64,000 nt of DNA, taken from NCBI GenBank assembly GCA_016169945.1, contig JADLSH010000277.1, positions 992,001-1,056,000 of the forward strand, in the 5' to 3' direction. The notes beneath the pieces were generated by a model. The model worked only from the letters and a program-made list of their open reading frames with translations, was not told where the DNA came from and did not search any database. Every line of letters starts with the position of its first letter. Within the stretch, counting starts at the first letter, position 1. The position numbers and the translations under genes were made by a program. Source of the DNA: Trachythela sp. YZ-2020. Taxonomy: Eukaryota; Cnidaria; Anthozoa; Malacalcyonacea; Clavulariidae. Below, one piece after another: positions 22,987-35,235 of this stretch.

Positions 22987-23106
22987 CTGACATGGATGTG
23001 TCAAGATCAAATCCTGAACGGGGATGAATATCGGGTTCGGAATGACCACGCATCATGGGCTTAAATAATGCAGTATTGCGCTTTGTTCTCCTTGATGAGC
23101 CATAAT
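22987..23106 (-). other. E1 exon-like module, copy 9 (120 bp)
   Basis: Array duplicate of copy 5; it has several substitutions and remains open. Confidence 0.55.
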
Positions 23107-23309
23107 CTATAAATATATTTGCATTTAATACAGAGATGTATCCAGGGAAATACCTAATTGTAGAATGGTGCTAATCCTGCCGGTCAGATACTCAATTTAT
23201 ACTTCATTCAGGGGGCCAAACACTGAAAGAAGGATGATGGACCATTGGACGCTGGACCGCCCATCAATCGAAACGCTCTTTTAGCTGTAAAGTAAACGAA
23301 ATTCCTTGC

Positions 23310-23409
23310 CTGACTTGGGTGTGAGAAGATCGAATCGTGAAAAGGAATGCATTTTGGATTCGGAATGGCCTCGCATCATGGGTTTATTCAATGAAGTATT
23401 GTTCTTGGT
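23310..23409 (-). other. E1 exon-like module, copy 10, truncated
   Basis: The array end cuts this module: LINE sequence begins after GTTCTTGGT. The donor has become GC (GGCAAGG). Confidence 0.5.
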
Positions 23410-23735
23410 GAACCATATCCTTAACCTAACGATATCAAAAATTGCTGAAGACCACGTAGTACAACAGCACGTTAAACCTTCAGTGCTAAAACATATCCGA
23501 GCTGACCAATATGGTTGTATCCCACAATTATCGACCACCCACGCCCTAGTCAACCTAGCTCGCCAATGGCTGAAAGCTACTGACGGTACTGGCTCTGATG
23601 CGAGAACGTTAATCATGGATTATAAGAAAGTCTTTGACCTGGTTGATCATAATCTGCTTAGTTACAAAATTGAAACGATATGGTATCAATCCCCATATTA
23701 TCAACTGGATATGTGACTTTCTTAGTGACAGACAG
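23410..23735 (+). pseudogene. LINE reverse transcriptase fragment, 5' half
   Basis: Plus frame with ISKIAEDHVVQQHVKPSVL, ADQYGCIPQLSTTHALVNL and LIMDYKKVFDLVDHN, the fingers and first catalytic block (A/F-D) of a CR1-like RT. Here Ala is Val before FD. The frame breaks near SYKIET. It is interrupted by another LINE at 23735 and continues at 24488. Confidence 0.8.
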
Positions 23736-24487
23736 CAGATGTGATGTGATGTGATAACTTTATTTTAGCAGGGTAGCCCATTCAGCTGTCAAGCTGGTAT
23801 CTAGAGGGGCACTGCATATAATTAGCTATTACATAAATTATGCTATTATATTAAACCTATTTCTAACTTATTTACAATACACTTATATAATGATGTTTAA
23901 CTCTAGTTTTAAAACTAGCTAAGGTTAGAGCATTCTTTATTTCAGTTGGTAGCTCATTATAGTCTTTTGCACCTTGAAATCTAAATGTTCGCTTAACAAG
24001 TTCTCTATTTACTCTGGGTAATACGAAATTTTCTTTATGTCTTGTATTGAAATTATGAATATTAACGTTTTTGAAAAAATAATTCTCAAGATAAACTGGA
24101 ACAATACCATTTGGAATTTTAAAAATTAAAATACACCTGTGAACTTTTCTCCTTGTCGAAAGATGGAGCCACTTGAGGGAAGATAAACAATTTTCTGTTC
24201 GATTTCTTTTGAGAACAATACGAGCCGCTCTATTCTGAAGTCCTTGCATTTCATTATTGCACGTTTGTGACATCGCTCCCCAACTTATATCAGCATAATC
24301 AAATATTGGCTGTATTATGGTGTTATAAACACATTTTGCTGCTTCAAGTGTTAGAGAGTTTCTAATTCGAGACAACATTCCTAATCGTTTCATCACTTTC
24401 CCCCCAGTTGATTTCGCCTGCTCTTGCCATGTCATATATTGGTCGAAAATGACACCCAAATAGGTATCACAAAGTACCAAGTTGGGA
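23736..24487 (-). pseudogene. 5'-truncated LINE, 3' end of RT ORF, nested
   Basis: Minus frame 24480-23872 begins YLGVIFDQYMTWQEQA, continues IIQPIFDYADISWGAM and LQNRAARIVLKRNRTEN, and ends in a typical LINE C-terminus. A simple-repeat 3' tail (three GTGAT-type units on plus, 23738-23755) marks the insertion point. It is 5'-truncated, as usual for target-primed reverse transcription, and inserted into the plus-strand LINE of 23410-25330. Confidence 0.83.
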
Positions 24488-25330
24488 CCATGGCTTTCCT
24501 TGGTTATGATAAACGATGGAAATATCTACCAATGATGGTAATGTTATATTTGTTGATGAGACAACCACATTTGAAATCGTCCAAAAAGATAAAGCAAATT
24601 CTGCGCAAGCAATGGCCGATCAAGTGTCTGTTCGGTCAAATGACAACAAATTCCAAATTCAACCCAAAAAATGCAAAGAATTGAGGATTTCTTTCAAAAA
24701 CTCCCACCCGCATACAGAAATTTATGTAACAATGGAAATATCATAGAAGTGGTGGATTCTGTTAAAATCCTAAGAATTATTTTTCAGACCAATTTAAAAT
24801 GGAACCAACACAATGATAATATCATAAAAAAGGCAACGAAAAGGCTTTACTTTCTGTCTCAATTAAAACGAGCGAAGATACCACCTAATGACTTAGTAAA
24901 ATTATATATCACGTGTATCCGCTCCATTTTGACATACGCCTGTCAGGTCTTCCATTTTAGTCTACCCGAATTTTTAAGTATGGCACTAGAACGAATCCAG
25001 AAACGAACAATGAGGATAATCTATGGTTATGATACATCGTACAACGACGCTCTGGAACTGTCGGGACTGGTTCAACTCGCCGACCATCGATCTAAGCTCT
25101 GTGACGAATTTTTCTCAAAGATTTTAGCTAATCGAAAAGGCCAACTTTTAATCTGCTTTCCCACAATACGCAAACCATAACTTCCTTGAAGAAAGTTTGA
25201 CATCTTACCATACCTGCATGTAATACGAACCGTTTCAGCGAAGAGATATAATGACTTAGGCAGCAATCAACATTCTTAACTTACTTATTATCCAATTATC
25301 TATTTCCGATGTAAACAAACGTTAATTTTT
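24488..25330 (+). pseudogene. LINE reverse transcriptase fragment, 3' half
   Basis: Continues the interrupted plus LINE: FVDETTTFEIVQK (position of the YxDD box, read here as FVDE), KFQIQPKKCKELRISF, LKWNQHNDNIIKKATKRLYF, RSILTYACQVFHFSLP and RIQKRTMRIIYG. Two frame changes occur, near 24700 and 25160. The 3' end is unclear, and BEL/Pao gag sequence starts about 100 bp further on. Confidence 0.8.
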
Positions 25331-25420
25331 AACCTTTTATAAAATAACCTGTAAATCTACTAATTTCGTTTTTGCTGTAAAAATAAGGTATTTTAGTAAA
25401 CGATCTATCCATCTCTCTAC

Positions 25421-26690
25421 AAAAGCCGGTGATGACAGAAATGCCGGGAAGACCGAGGACGAACTTGATCTTGTTACGACCGATACAAATCGAGATGCAG
25501 CTACAATAAAGTCGTTTATATCTGTAATGGTTATTAAAGTCAAAGAAACGAAAAGTAAATCTCTCTTGTCGGGTGCTAAAGAAACCGAAGATGAGGTTGA
25601 CGAAAATGGTTGGCGAGACGTCAGACGTTCAAAGGACGAATATGAAGTGACGCCTGTCCAGACGGGGGTGGTGATCGGAACTTAGTACGAATACAAATAC
25701 CGAAATTTGATGGTGACAAATCGAAATTTCCGAGTTTTTGAGCTGCCTTTTCAGCAATCGTCGACGAAACAAGTGCACTTCCAAAACACAAGATGTTAAG
25801 ACGAAAGGCGTGTCTCGAAGGAAAGGCAGCGGAACAGATCATGAGGAAGCCTACGAGGAAGCAAAAAACACAATTTGGTCGTAAGACCTCCGGAATATGG
25901 TACCGTTTCAAGATGACTATGTTCACGAAATTGAAAAGTTTTCAGAGAATTTGACACATACGATTGTGATATTAAAAGAGAAAAAGTTATGGAACGAATT
26001 GGAACCGAACACTATGTTGTTTTTATTAGCAATTAAGAAGATTCCCCGATCTATGTTGGCTAATTGGTTATGGTGATGGTTATCGGAAAAGCGGAATTCA
26101 TGCACTTTCCGAATTCATGCACTAGAGACCAGAGAAGGCTTGTCAACCTTGAATAGGATCGCAACGCAATTTCGCAGCCATCAAAGCTCGAAGCGATTCA
26201 AGTTGTGTTTGTTGAAAACGCGACTCGGTCATAGAGTGTGGGCTGGTGAAAAGTTTAAGAATGGAAATGTGAGACAAAGATGGGCACTGGCCAAAGAAAA
26301 ACATATGTGTTTTCGATTACTCTCTGACCGTCATCTAGTAAACCCTGCGCTCGGACACAATCGTGTGGGTTGGATGGTTGCAAGAGTAATCACCACCGGC
26401 TGCTACATGAAACTGTGGAACGAGATTAGAAGAAAAAAATAACCAGGAGGAAAAAGACAAAGATTTACGGGCTGCAACTGGTCGATCGCTTAAACCAATC
26501 TTGGATTCGAAAGACGAGAGCTTACCTACATTGGAACCACAGACTGGAGCAGATAATACGACGTACATCACAACGTTAGCTTCGTCGAAATCGGTAAAAT
26601 AAATCGTCTCGTTTCGTACAGTAGCTGTCTGGCTAAAAGCGAATGGTCAGAAGATAAGAGTTAATGCGTCCTAGATGACGCTAGCAGTGT
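25421..26690 (+). pseudogene. BEL/Pao gag and pre-protease region, copy A
   Basis: Plus strand in several frames: a charged segment (KETEDEVDENGWRDVRRS), then IQIPKFDGDKSKFPSFWAAF near 25688-25747, the hallmark gag motif of BEL/Pao, followed by MLRRKACLEGKAAEQIMRKP. Frame changes and stops are frequent after 25900. Gag forms the particle in which reverse transcription takes place. The only gag copy in the window. Confidence 0.75.
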
Positions 26691-28312
26691 ATCCTATATT
26701 CGTGAAGATGTAGCTGGGGCTCTTGGATTATCTCGCCGTACGAACCCGTCACAGTTCAAATTTTGAATGATAGTATCGAGACGCTTGACAGAATGGCGGT
26801 AGAACTGATTCTCGAAAGTAATAATGGAAACGTACAAGTCCAATTCCAAGGGTTTACGTGCCCACGACGGATTACAGGAAACTACAACGTGGTGGATTGG
26901 AAGCGTCACCAGCAACGTAGGTCGCATTTACAAGTGTGTATCTTTCCGGAGGCGACAGCATATCCGTCAGTAGATGTCTTGATTGGTCATGATCAAGTCG
27001 ATTTGCATTACGCTCGTTGTGATGTGAAAGGCAAACCGGGTGATCCAATCGCCAGATTAGGTCCGTTAGGATGGTCGTCTATCGGGAATCTGGAGAAGAA
27101 ATCGTCAATTTCTTGTCAGCCACGGACTAATCTTGAAAATATGTTCTTTGCTAAGTCTCGAACTTTCGAAGATCTTAATAACTTGTTAAAAAGGTTCTGG
27201 GAGGTAGAATCCGTCGTGACGAAGCCAGAACATCAAGTTATGTCACATGAAGAGAAATACGCGTTAACTCGGGTTCGTGAATCCTTAGTAACGATGGAAA
27301 GCGTTATGAAGTTATGGCAAGAAGATCAATCGGCTTCAGAACACGGAAAAACGATTGTTGAAGAAAGAAGATCTTGGGACTGATAACGCTGCGATTATTT
27401 TAAGTTACGAGCAAAAGGGATACATCCACAAAGTAGAACCGGATGAAGAAATGAACCGCGAAGGTCGGGTTTGGTTTCTGCCCCATTTTGCCGTTTGTCG
27501 TCCTTACAGGGCAACTACAAAGACGCGTATTGTGTTCGACGTCAGCGCGAATCATCACGGGGTCTGGTCGGGGTGTCCTTCAATGATGTGGTTTTACCTG
27601 GTCCGAAACTACAGAGAAGCTTGTTCGACGTGCTGATGCGATTACGGCGATATCCTGTTGCCGTGGCGTGCGATATTCGAGAGATGTATCTGCAACTCGG
27701 AATTACAACTGATGATTGTTCGTATTTCTGATTCTTGTGGAGAGATCTAGAAAGCTGGCGATGACCTGATGTCTACGAGAGAGTGTCGTCTTTGGGGATG
27801 CGTCAACGCCACTTCGTGCGCACAATTCGCGGCCCAAGAAAATGCTCAGTGCCAAAACGAAACGTTCCCCCTCGCTACGCAGACGGTAGAAAAGTCAACA
27901 TACATGAACGACTCGTTGGACTCGACTCGTACCGAAGAGGAGGCCGTCGAACTGTAAAATCGATTAAACGGGTTGTGGAAGTTAGCAGGCACGGAGCCTC
28001 GAAAGTGGGCGTCAAATTCCTGCAATGTTCTAGAAACCATGGAACTATACCTTCAAATAAAACTTGGGGAGTTGTGTGATTTGCGAAGGATGGCGAGCTT
28101 TCGTTCCTAGTAGAGGAGGTTCTGCAAGCGCACTTTACCAAGAGATCCTTACTAAGACGTGTGGCGAAGGTGTTCGATCCGTTGGCGTTCCTATCTCCTT
28201 TGGTGGTACGCTAGAAAATCATGTTGCATGAATTATCGTCGCGAGGAATTAGATGGGACGATCCAGTTGTTGATGACATTTATCACCAGGCCAAAACTTG
28301 GTTAACGGAACA
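26691..28312 (+). pseudogene. BEL/Pao protease-RT region, copy A
   Basis: Plus strand. YIREDVAGALGLS and LIGHDQVDL are the end of the aspartic-protease-like region (DUF1758 type), and RLGPLGWSSIGN is the conserved boundary to pol. RT blocks follow in three frames: VWFLPHFAVCRPYR, TKTRIVFDVSANHHGV, VVLPGPKLQRSLFDVL and VACDIREMYLQLGI (catalytic Asp). The YxDD box reads YMNDSLDS, with Asp changed to Asn. There are stops after DDCSYF and near 27955, and a frameshift near 27360. Truncated at 28312 by a LINE. Inactive. Confidence 0.85.
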
Positions 28313-28649
28313 AAAAAATCTAGTGGTCCTGACAATATATATTTAACAAATCACTTAGCACCAGTATTTACCCAAAAGATTGGAAAATGGCCAATGTTAC
28401 ACCTACTGTATCCACAAAAATGGTGCTAAACGCGAGCTAAACAATTATCGTCCAATATCAATTATTTCAGTTGTTGCAAAAAGAGTTGTCTTTGAAAGAG
28501 CTATTCATGATCAATTACATTATTACTTAATAAGCAATGAGCTACTCACTAATTTTCAATTGAGACCACGAATGAATGGTCGATAAGCATCGACAATGGT
28601 CTAATCAATGGTGTAGTTTTTATTGACTTGAAACAAGCTTTCGATATTA
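28313..28649 (+). pseudogene. LINE-P fragment (RT start) in BEL/Pao copy A
   Basis: Begins KSSGPDNIYLTNHLAPVFT, then NNYRPISIISVVAKRVVFER and GVVFIDLKQAFD: the RT fingers to the first catalytic block. It starts abruptly inside BEL/Pao after TWLTEQ and is cut by the minus LINE-M. The same arrangement recurs four more times. Confidence 0.82.
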
Positions 28650-29504
28650 TTATATTATTATTATTATTATACTTTATTAATTCTCCCAATGGGCTATTCA
28701 GAGTTAATCTAATACATACTAATTTATATATAAAAATCTAGAAATTACCATGCACCAATTACAATGTTAAATATAACTACTAAAAATAATTTAAAACTAG
28801 TCACAGAGTCGATACACTTTATGGTGTCAGCTAGATCATTCCAAATTTTTACGGCTCTGTGTAAAAAACTACGTTGGCCGGAAGCACTAAAATAAAACGG
28901 AGTTTATAACGTATCTTTACTTCTAGTGTTACAATTATGTAACTGCGATAATTTTTTTAAACTTTTCTGATAAGTATGTTGGAGCCAAACCTTTTAGACA
29001 TTTAAAAGTCATTACAGCGTCCTTAAGATTCAACGTATTATTTACTGATAACCAGTTCAATTCTGACAAAACAGGTGTTATATGATCAAACTTCCTGGTG
29101 TCGTAACTAATCGTGCTGCAAAATTCTGCACACACTGCAATTTATTAATGTTTTTCTTTGATGTATTAGACACACCGATGAACAATAATGCAACTTGTTG
29201 AACACTAAAGCATTAATTATAGTAATAAGTGTTTCTGTATCCAGCAAATGTTTCACACGACTAATTTGGCAAAGAGCAGCCAAACATTTTGAAACAACTT
29301 CTGTGATATGGTCATCATAGGTCAAGAAGCTATCCAAGATAATACCAAGATCTTTTGCTGATAGGACGGGGTAAATATCTTTACCAAGTAATGTAACGTG
29401 CCATTCGGTAGGGTAGACAGCAATAATTGACGAGTGTCCATAATAAGTAGCTTCGTCTTTTCAGGGTTTATGAAAAGGCTGTGGCTGCAACACCAAATCG
29501 CTAC
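28650..29504 (-). pseudogene. LINE-M 3' fragment, block 1
   Basis: Minus frames encode DSFLTYDDHITEVVSKCLA, IINALVFNKLHYCSSV and LSELNWLSVNNTLNLKDAV, the C-terminal part of a CR1/L2-like LINE. Its 3' end is an (ATT)n-type tail at 28645-28670. It is joined directly to a foldback MITE at the CGCTAC microhomology, losing the rest of the RT. Confidence 0.82.
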
Positions 29505-29866
29505 GGTAACAATGACGTTTCAATATGGCCGACATTTTAGCTTTTAACGCATTTTACTTGAAAAAACGCCCGGTTACCCCTATTTTTTATTTTATAAAAC
29601 ATTTTCGTCTAGTACAGTGGATCATCTGAACAAGTTTAAAAAAATTCTGTGTCGCCAAATTTAAAAAAAAAATTATAAACATGATTTTTCGCTATAAATA
29701 TTTTTTGGCTCAACAAATTTTCTTTAAACTTGTTCAGATAATCTATTTTTCTACAGGAAAACGTCTCATGCAATAAAAAATGGGGGTAATCGGGCGTTTT
29801 TTAGAGTAAAGTACGACAAAGGACAAATTATCGGCCATATTGAAACGTCATTGTTACTATAGCAAC
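29500..29866. mobile_element. Foldback MITE-X, block 1 (about 365 bp)
   Basis: Inverted arms of about 150 bp. The left arm starts GGTAACAATGACGTTTCAAT and the right arm ends with its complement followed by TATAGCAAC. Also at 38.76, 49.27 and 54.44 kb. Confidence 0.8.
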
Positions 29867-30280
29867 GGTGAAGACGTCGTTTTTGTAAACAATTTTCAGC
29901 TATTAGAATGTTGTTCAACATAAGTCATACAATTTTTGTTTTCTAACAAGTAAAAATATTTTAAAAGTTTGATCTAAAACGTAAATTTTCCACATTTCAA
30001 AAAATTGTGGGGAGCCACCTTAAATAGTATTTATATTATGAAATTTTCGAGACTTTGCCACATGACCGCTTACCAAAGGGTGACCGCTTAATACGGTGCC
30101 GCTTAATACAGGTTCGACTGTATACGTTTTGTGACTGCTACTTCCCTCTGATTATTTTTCTCAGGGATCTTTCAACTTGTATTTCTGGAACTTTGACGTT
30201 GGTCACTTTTTTCGGCGATGTTTTATAAACAAGCTCTAGACGGTGTAATTCTTCAGCCAGTTGTGTTAAAGTTAAATTTA
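29867..30280. repeat. Conserved linker with a second MITE end
   Basis: Non-coding. Contains GACCGCTTACCAAAGGGTGACCGCTTAATACGG with GCCGCTTAATACAGGTTCGA at about 30064-30120, which looks like one end of another repeat family; no partner end is identified here. Confidence 0.5.
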
Positions 30281-31935
30281 CACCACCAGCCCTCGGAGCA
30301 ACCCCCACCTCTTACTAATCAGACACTCGATAACCCATCTTAAGTATACATTCACTCACCCCAGAAGCCATAACAATAAAAGACCAACAAAGAGTAAAGA
30401 AATTTGTTGTTACATATACACTTGGTTTATATTGTTTTAGTTACAGTGTCTAATGGCATTGTTCCACTCCAATCATTATAAGCTTGCAAGAAGTACAGAA
30501 TAGTGTTTTATGTATATCTGCTATGAACCACATCGCTTGGATAACATGTGGTACATTGGTGTAGTTCTCCATCATTCTCAAGGTTTATGTACATCCTAAC
30601 CGAATAATTGTATTGTTTATGTTTGTTAACTTTAAGAATAGATGAGTTCTTATCTAACTTACCTGGATATTAAGTTATATGTGTACAGTACACTCAGGTT
30701 TAGGAAAACCCACCTTAAAGAATATAGTCATAATAACGACGTTGAGGGCGTAGTATAATCCTGTTAAAATAATCCTGTCGGTCAGATACTATACTCAATT
30801 TATACTTCATTCAAGGGGTCACTCAGTGAAAGGATGGTCATTACCTCAGCTTGCCCATTAGTCGAAATGCTTTGTTAATGTAAATTAAACTCCTCACCCT
30901 CAATGACTCCTCTATGTACGCGTCGTGAAGTGGCACCAAAATCGTTTTCAGGATAGACATGTATTGTGGGTTCATATGATGAAGTCTTGTCCTTGGTTTC
31001 CTTCGATAGGCCACCATCTATAAAATATATTTGTATTTAATACAGAGGTATATCCATAGATATACTTGAGGGTTATAGTAGTATCAAACTAACATGAAAA
31101 TATCACAAAAACATCGGCATTTTGAGTGTAGACTTTCTTCTGTATGTTAGTAGCCGAAATAGTAGGCTAAATCTTACAAACCCTCAAGTATATAGTTTAT
31201 CAAAGCCTTCTATTTGGCACACTGATAAGACTATACTCAAGTGCCAAAGATTTAAGAACGCTCTAGGAGGTATGGGGCGTTTGTTTGTCTCCATCCAAAA
31301 TATCGAAATTTAGTGTCTCTAAGTGCCACTTTCTGCATTCGGACATGTCATTATTAACAGTGTGAACGTCGTGAAGTGATTTTAATAAAATCAAAAGATC
31401 AATCAGTCTACGGCATTATTCATACCTCGATCGCACTATAAAGATTTTTTGGCACTCATTTACAGCCAAAATCTGATCTTCTATATTAACAACAATTCGT
31501 TTGTAAAATATCAAAATATGTGTGTACAAAATACTCCGTGTGTTTATTATTACATTACTTTTATATTATTCAGACTCTCCCATACAATTATTTATCCATT
31601 TTTTCTTAAAGATTGAAGTTTATTTTCAAATTGAAATGTCAATATATCTTCTACGAAAATTAGCATTAAAATTGAGGCAAAATGGTTTGAGAACTCAAAT
31701 TGCAGGAAGAAAGTATCTGAATATTTGGAATTGATAAAATGTTTGTTGCAGACCAAACAAGGCCATTAGCAATAATTTTAATTTATTAAGTCCAAGGGAG
31801 TTTCCCTGCTAATTTCCCAGCATAGCCTAAAGGACCGTTCCAGTTATGCGCGCCAACAATCATTTTTAGTTGTTATTCTATTCAACGTATTCTATTCCCC
31901 TACCTATTCGACGTAGCGTGATACACACATCATTC
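30281..31935. repeat. Repeat H, copy in block 1
   Basis: Full H order from the CCCACCTCTTACTAATCAG block to GACCGTTCCAGTTATGCGCG. Nearly identical to 50045-51699 and 55220-56850. It ends at a short integrase scrap (GTGATACACACA) where BEL/Pao copy B begins. Confidence 0.82.
30898..31017 (-). other. E1 exon-like module, copy 11 (120 bp)
   Basis: GGLSKETKDKTSSYEPTIHV subtype; acceptor TTATAG and donor GTGAGG, phase 1 at both ends. Confidence 0.55.
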
Positions 31936-33490
31936 TGTTTGAATGATAGTATCGAGACGCTTGACAGAATGGCGGTAGAACTGATTCTCGAAAATAATAA
32001 TGGAAACGTACAAGTCCAATTCCAAGGGTTTACGTGCCCACGACGGATTACAGGAAACTACAACGTGGTGGATTGGAAGCGTCACCAGCAACGTAGGTCG
32101 CATTTACAAGTGTGTATCTTTCCGGAGGCGACAGCATATCCGTCAGTAGATGTCTTGATTGGTCATGATCAAGTCGATTTGCATTACGCTCGTTGTGATG
32201 TGAAAGGCAAACCGGGTGATCCAATCGCCAGATTAGGTCCGTTAGGATGGTCGTCTATCGGGAATCTGGAGAAGAAATCGTCAATTTCTTGTCAGCCACG
32301 GACTAATCTTGAAAATATGTTCTTTGCTAAGTCTCGAACTTTCGAAGATCTTAATAACTTGTTAAAAAGGTTCTGGGAGGTAGAATCCGTCGTGACGAAG
32401 CCAGAACATCAAGTTATGTCACATGAAGAGAAATACGCGTTAACTCGGGTTCGTGAATCCTTAGTAACGATGGAAAGCGTTATGAAGTTATGGCAAGAAG
32501 ATCAATCGGCTTCAGAACACGGAAAAACGATTGTTGAAGAAAGAAGATCTTGGGACTGATAACGCTGCGATTATTTTAAGTTACGAGCAAAGGGATACAT
32601 CCACAAAGTAGAACCGGATGAAGAAATGAACCGCGAAGGTCGGGTTTGGTTTCTGCCCCATTTTGCCGTTTGTCGTCCTTACAGGGCAACTACAAAGACG
32701 CGTATTGTGTTCGACGTCAGCGCGAATCATCACGGGGTCTGGTCGGGGTGTCCTTCAATGATGTGGTTTTACCTGGTCCGAAACTACAGAGAAGCTTGTT
32801 CGACGTGCTGATGCGATTACGGCGATATCCTGTTGCCGTGGCGTGCGATATTCGAGAGATGTATCTGCAACTCGGAATTACAACTGATGATTGTTCGTAT
32901 TTCTGATTCTTGTGGAGAGATCTAGAAAGCTGGCGATGACCTGATGTCTACGAGAGAGTGTCGTCTTTGGGGATGCGTCAACGCCACTTCGTGCGCACAA
33001 TTCGCGGCCCAAGAAAATGCTCAGTGCCAAAACGAAACGTTCCCCCTCGCTACGCAGACGGTAGAAAAGTCAACATACATGAACGACTCGTTGGACTCGA
33101 CTCGTACCGAAGAGGAGGCCGTCGAACTGTACAATCGATTAAACGAGTTGTGGAAGTTAGCAGGCACGGAGCCTCGAAAGTGGGCGTCAAATTCCTGCAA
33201 TGTTCTAGAAACCATGGAACTATACCTTCAAATAAAACTTGGGGAGTTTTGTGATTTGCGAAGGATGGCGAGCTTTCGTTCCTAGTAGAGGAGGTTCTGC
33301 AAGCGCACTTTACCAAGAGATCCTTACTAAGACGTGTGGCGAAGGTGTTCGATCCGTTGGCGTTCCTATCTCCTTTGGTGGTACGCTAGAAAATCATGTT
33401 GCATGAATTATGGTCGCGAGGAACTAGATGGGACGATCCAGTTGTTGATGACATTTATCACCAGGGCAAAACTTGGTTAACGGAACAAAA
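31936..33490 (+). pseudogene. BEL/Pao protease-RT region, copy B
   Basis: Second copy of the truncated pol. The first frame (to 32559) is intact from LNDSIETLDRMAVEL through RLGPLGWSSIGN to LVTMESVMKLWQEDQ. It then shares with copy A the same frameshift after VEERRSWD, the stop after DDCSYF and the YMND box. Copy A's stop at 27955 is absent here (TAC instead of TAA). Confidence 0.85.
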
Positions 33491-33826
33491 AAATCTAGTG
33501 GTCCTGACAATATATATTTAACAAATCACTTAGCACCAGTATTTACCCAAAAGATTGGAAAATGGCCAATGTTACACCTACTGTATCCACAAAAATGGTG
33601 CTAAACGCGACCTAAACAATTATCGTCCAATATCAATTATTTCAGTTGTTGCAAAAAGAGTTGTCTTTGAAAGAGCTATTCATGATCAATTATATTATTA
33701 CTTAATAAGCAATGAGCTACTCACTAATTTTCAATTGAGACCACGAATGAATGGTCGATAAGCATCGACAATGGTCTAATCAATGGTGTAGGTTTTATTG
33801 ACTTGAAACAAGCTTTCGATATTATT
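33491..33826 (+). pseudogene. LINE-P fragment, 5' part, copy B
   Basis: As in copy A: NNYRPISIISVVAKRVVFER to FIDLKQAFD. It ends at the LINE-M target duplication GATATTATT (33818-33826), and its other half resumes at 35236. Confidence 0.83.
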
Positions 33827-35235
33827 ATATTATTATTATTATTATACTTTATTAATTCTCCCAATGGGCTATTCAGAGTTAATCTAATACATACTAATTT
33901 ATATATAAAAATCTAGAAATTACCATGCACCAATTACAATGTTAAATATAACTACTAAAAATAATTTAAAACTAGTCACAGAGTCGATACACTTTATGGT
34001 GTCAGCTAGATCATTCCAAATTTTTACGGCTCTGTATAAAAAACTACGTTGGCCGGAAGCACTAAAATAAAACGGAGTTTATAACGTATCTTTACTTCTA
34101 GTGTTACAATTATGTAACTGCGATAATTTTTTTAAACTTTTCTGATAAGTATGTTGGAGCCAAACCTTTTAGACATTTAAAAGTCATTACAGCGTCCTTA
34201 AGATTCAACGTATTATTTACTGATAACCAGTTCAATTCTGATAAAACAGGTGTTATATGATCAAACTTCCTGGTGTCGTAACTAATCGTGCTGCAAAATT
34301 CTGCACACGCTGCAATTTATTAATGTTTTTCTTTGATGTATTAGACACACCGATGAACAATAATGCAACCTGTTCAACACTAAAGCATTAATTATAGTAA
34401 TAAGTGTTTCTGTATCCAGCAAATGTTTCATACGACTAATTTGGCAAAGAGCAGCCAAACATTTTGAAACAACTTCCGTGATATGGTCATCATAGGTCAA
34501 GAAGCTATCCAAGATAATACCAAGATCTTTTGCTGATAGGACGGGGTAAATATCCTTACCAAGTAATGTAACGTGCCATTCGGTAGGGTAGACAGCAATA
34601 ATTGACGAGTGTCCATAATAAGTAGCTTCGTCTTTTCAGGGTTTATGAAAAGGCTGTGGCTGCAACACCAAATCGCTACCCTACGTAGATCTTCATTGAA
34701 GCGTTTCGCTGCATCTTCCATTTCTTTAACAACGAAGGAAAGAAACAGTTTCGAATCGTCTACAAAGGATTCCAAGGAGCTTGAACTAGGTGTATATGGA
34801 AGGTCGTTTATATATATACTAAAAAGGATTGGACCAAGAATGGATCCTTGTGGTACTCCATGTGTGATAGTCCGAGATTTTGATCTTTGGGATGCTAAGC
34901 GCGCAAACTTGCGACGATCCGACAGATAACTTTTAAACCACTCAAGGGAAGTTTTGGAAATTCCAAGTGACCGAAGTTTAAGAAAAATAATGGAATGTTC
35001 TATGCTGTCGAAAGCTTTCGAGAGGTCTAGCAGTAACAGTGCAGTAAGATGCTTTTTATCCATTGCTGCCAATATAGTATCCGTTATAAATATAACGTGG
35101 TGTTTTTTGTTTCCACTCTGATGTCTTGACAAGCGCTTATACCTAACAAGATAGTCAGTTAGCTGGTTGAGGGGAACGCGTTCACGTATCTTAGAGATTG
35201 CAGGTAAAAGTGATACCGGGCGATTATTATTAGCC
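33827..35235 (-). pseudogene. LINE-M, longest copy, nested in LINE-P
   Basis: Minus frame 35132-34497 contains [55 protein letters not shown] and SFVDDSKLFLSF: RT palm with both catalytic blocks present. The C-terminal part follows in other frames down to 33830, with a (TTA)n tail. Flanked by GATATTATT and GATACTATT (33818-33826 and 35236-35244), a 9-bp target duplication with one mismatch; removing it restores KQAFDTIDHAILLDTLTHYG in LINE-P. It is 5'-truncated. Confidence 0.87.

Larger units (their letters stand above)
12712..23409. repeat. Tandem array of four units of about 2.6 kb derived from repeat H
   Basis: The anchor GAATCGTGAAAAGGA occurs at 12771, 15526, 18109, 20720 and 23332, giving unit lengths 2755, 2583, 2611 and 2612. 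Units C and D, and B apart from a 28-bp deletion, differ by few substitutions and are recent duplicates. Unit A is more diverged and has a different insert. Every unit carries a 724-bp Harbinger MITE; units B to D each carry two E1 modules, and unit A one whole E1 plus a scrap of a second. The array ends where a LINE fragment interrupts a fifth anchor at about 23409. Confidence 0.95.

Noticed and set aside
12712..23409. Evenly spaced repeats considered as CRISPR or satellite DNA
   Set aside because: Units are 2.6 kb with transposons and exon-like modules in intron-bearing DNA; not a CRISPR array and not a simple satellite.
27783..28079. Overlapping 98- and 88-codon frames within BEL/Pao copies
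   Set aside because: Shadows of the frameshifted RT; recurrence follows the duplicated blocks.
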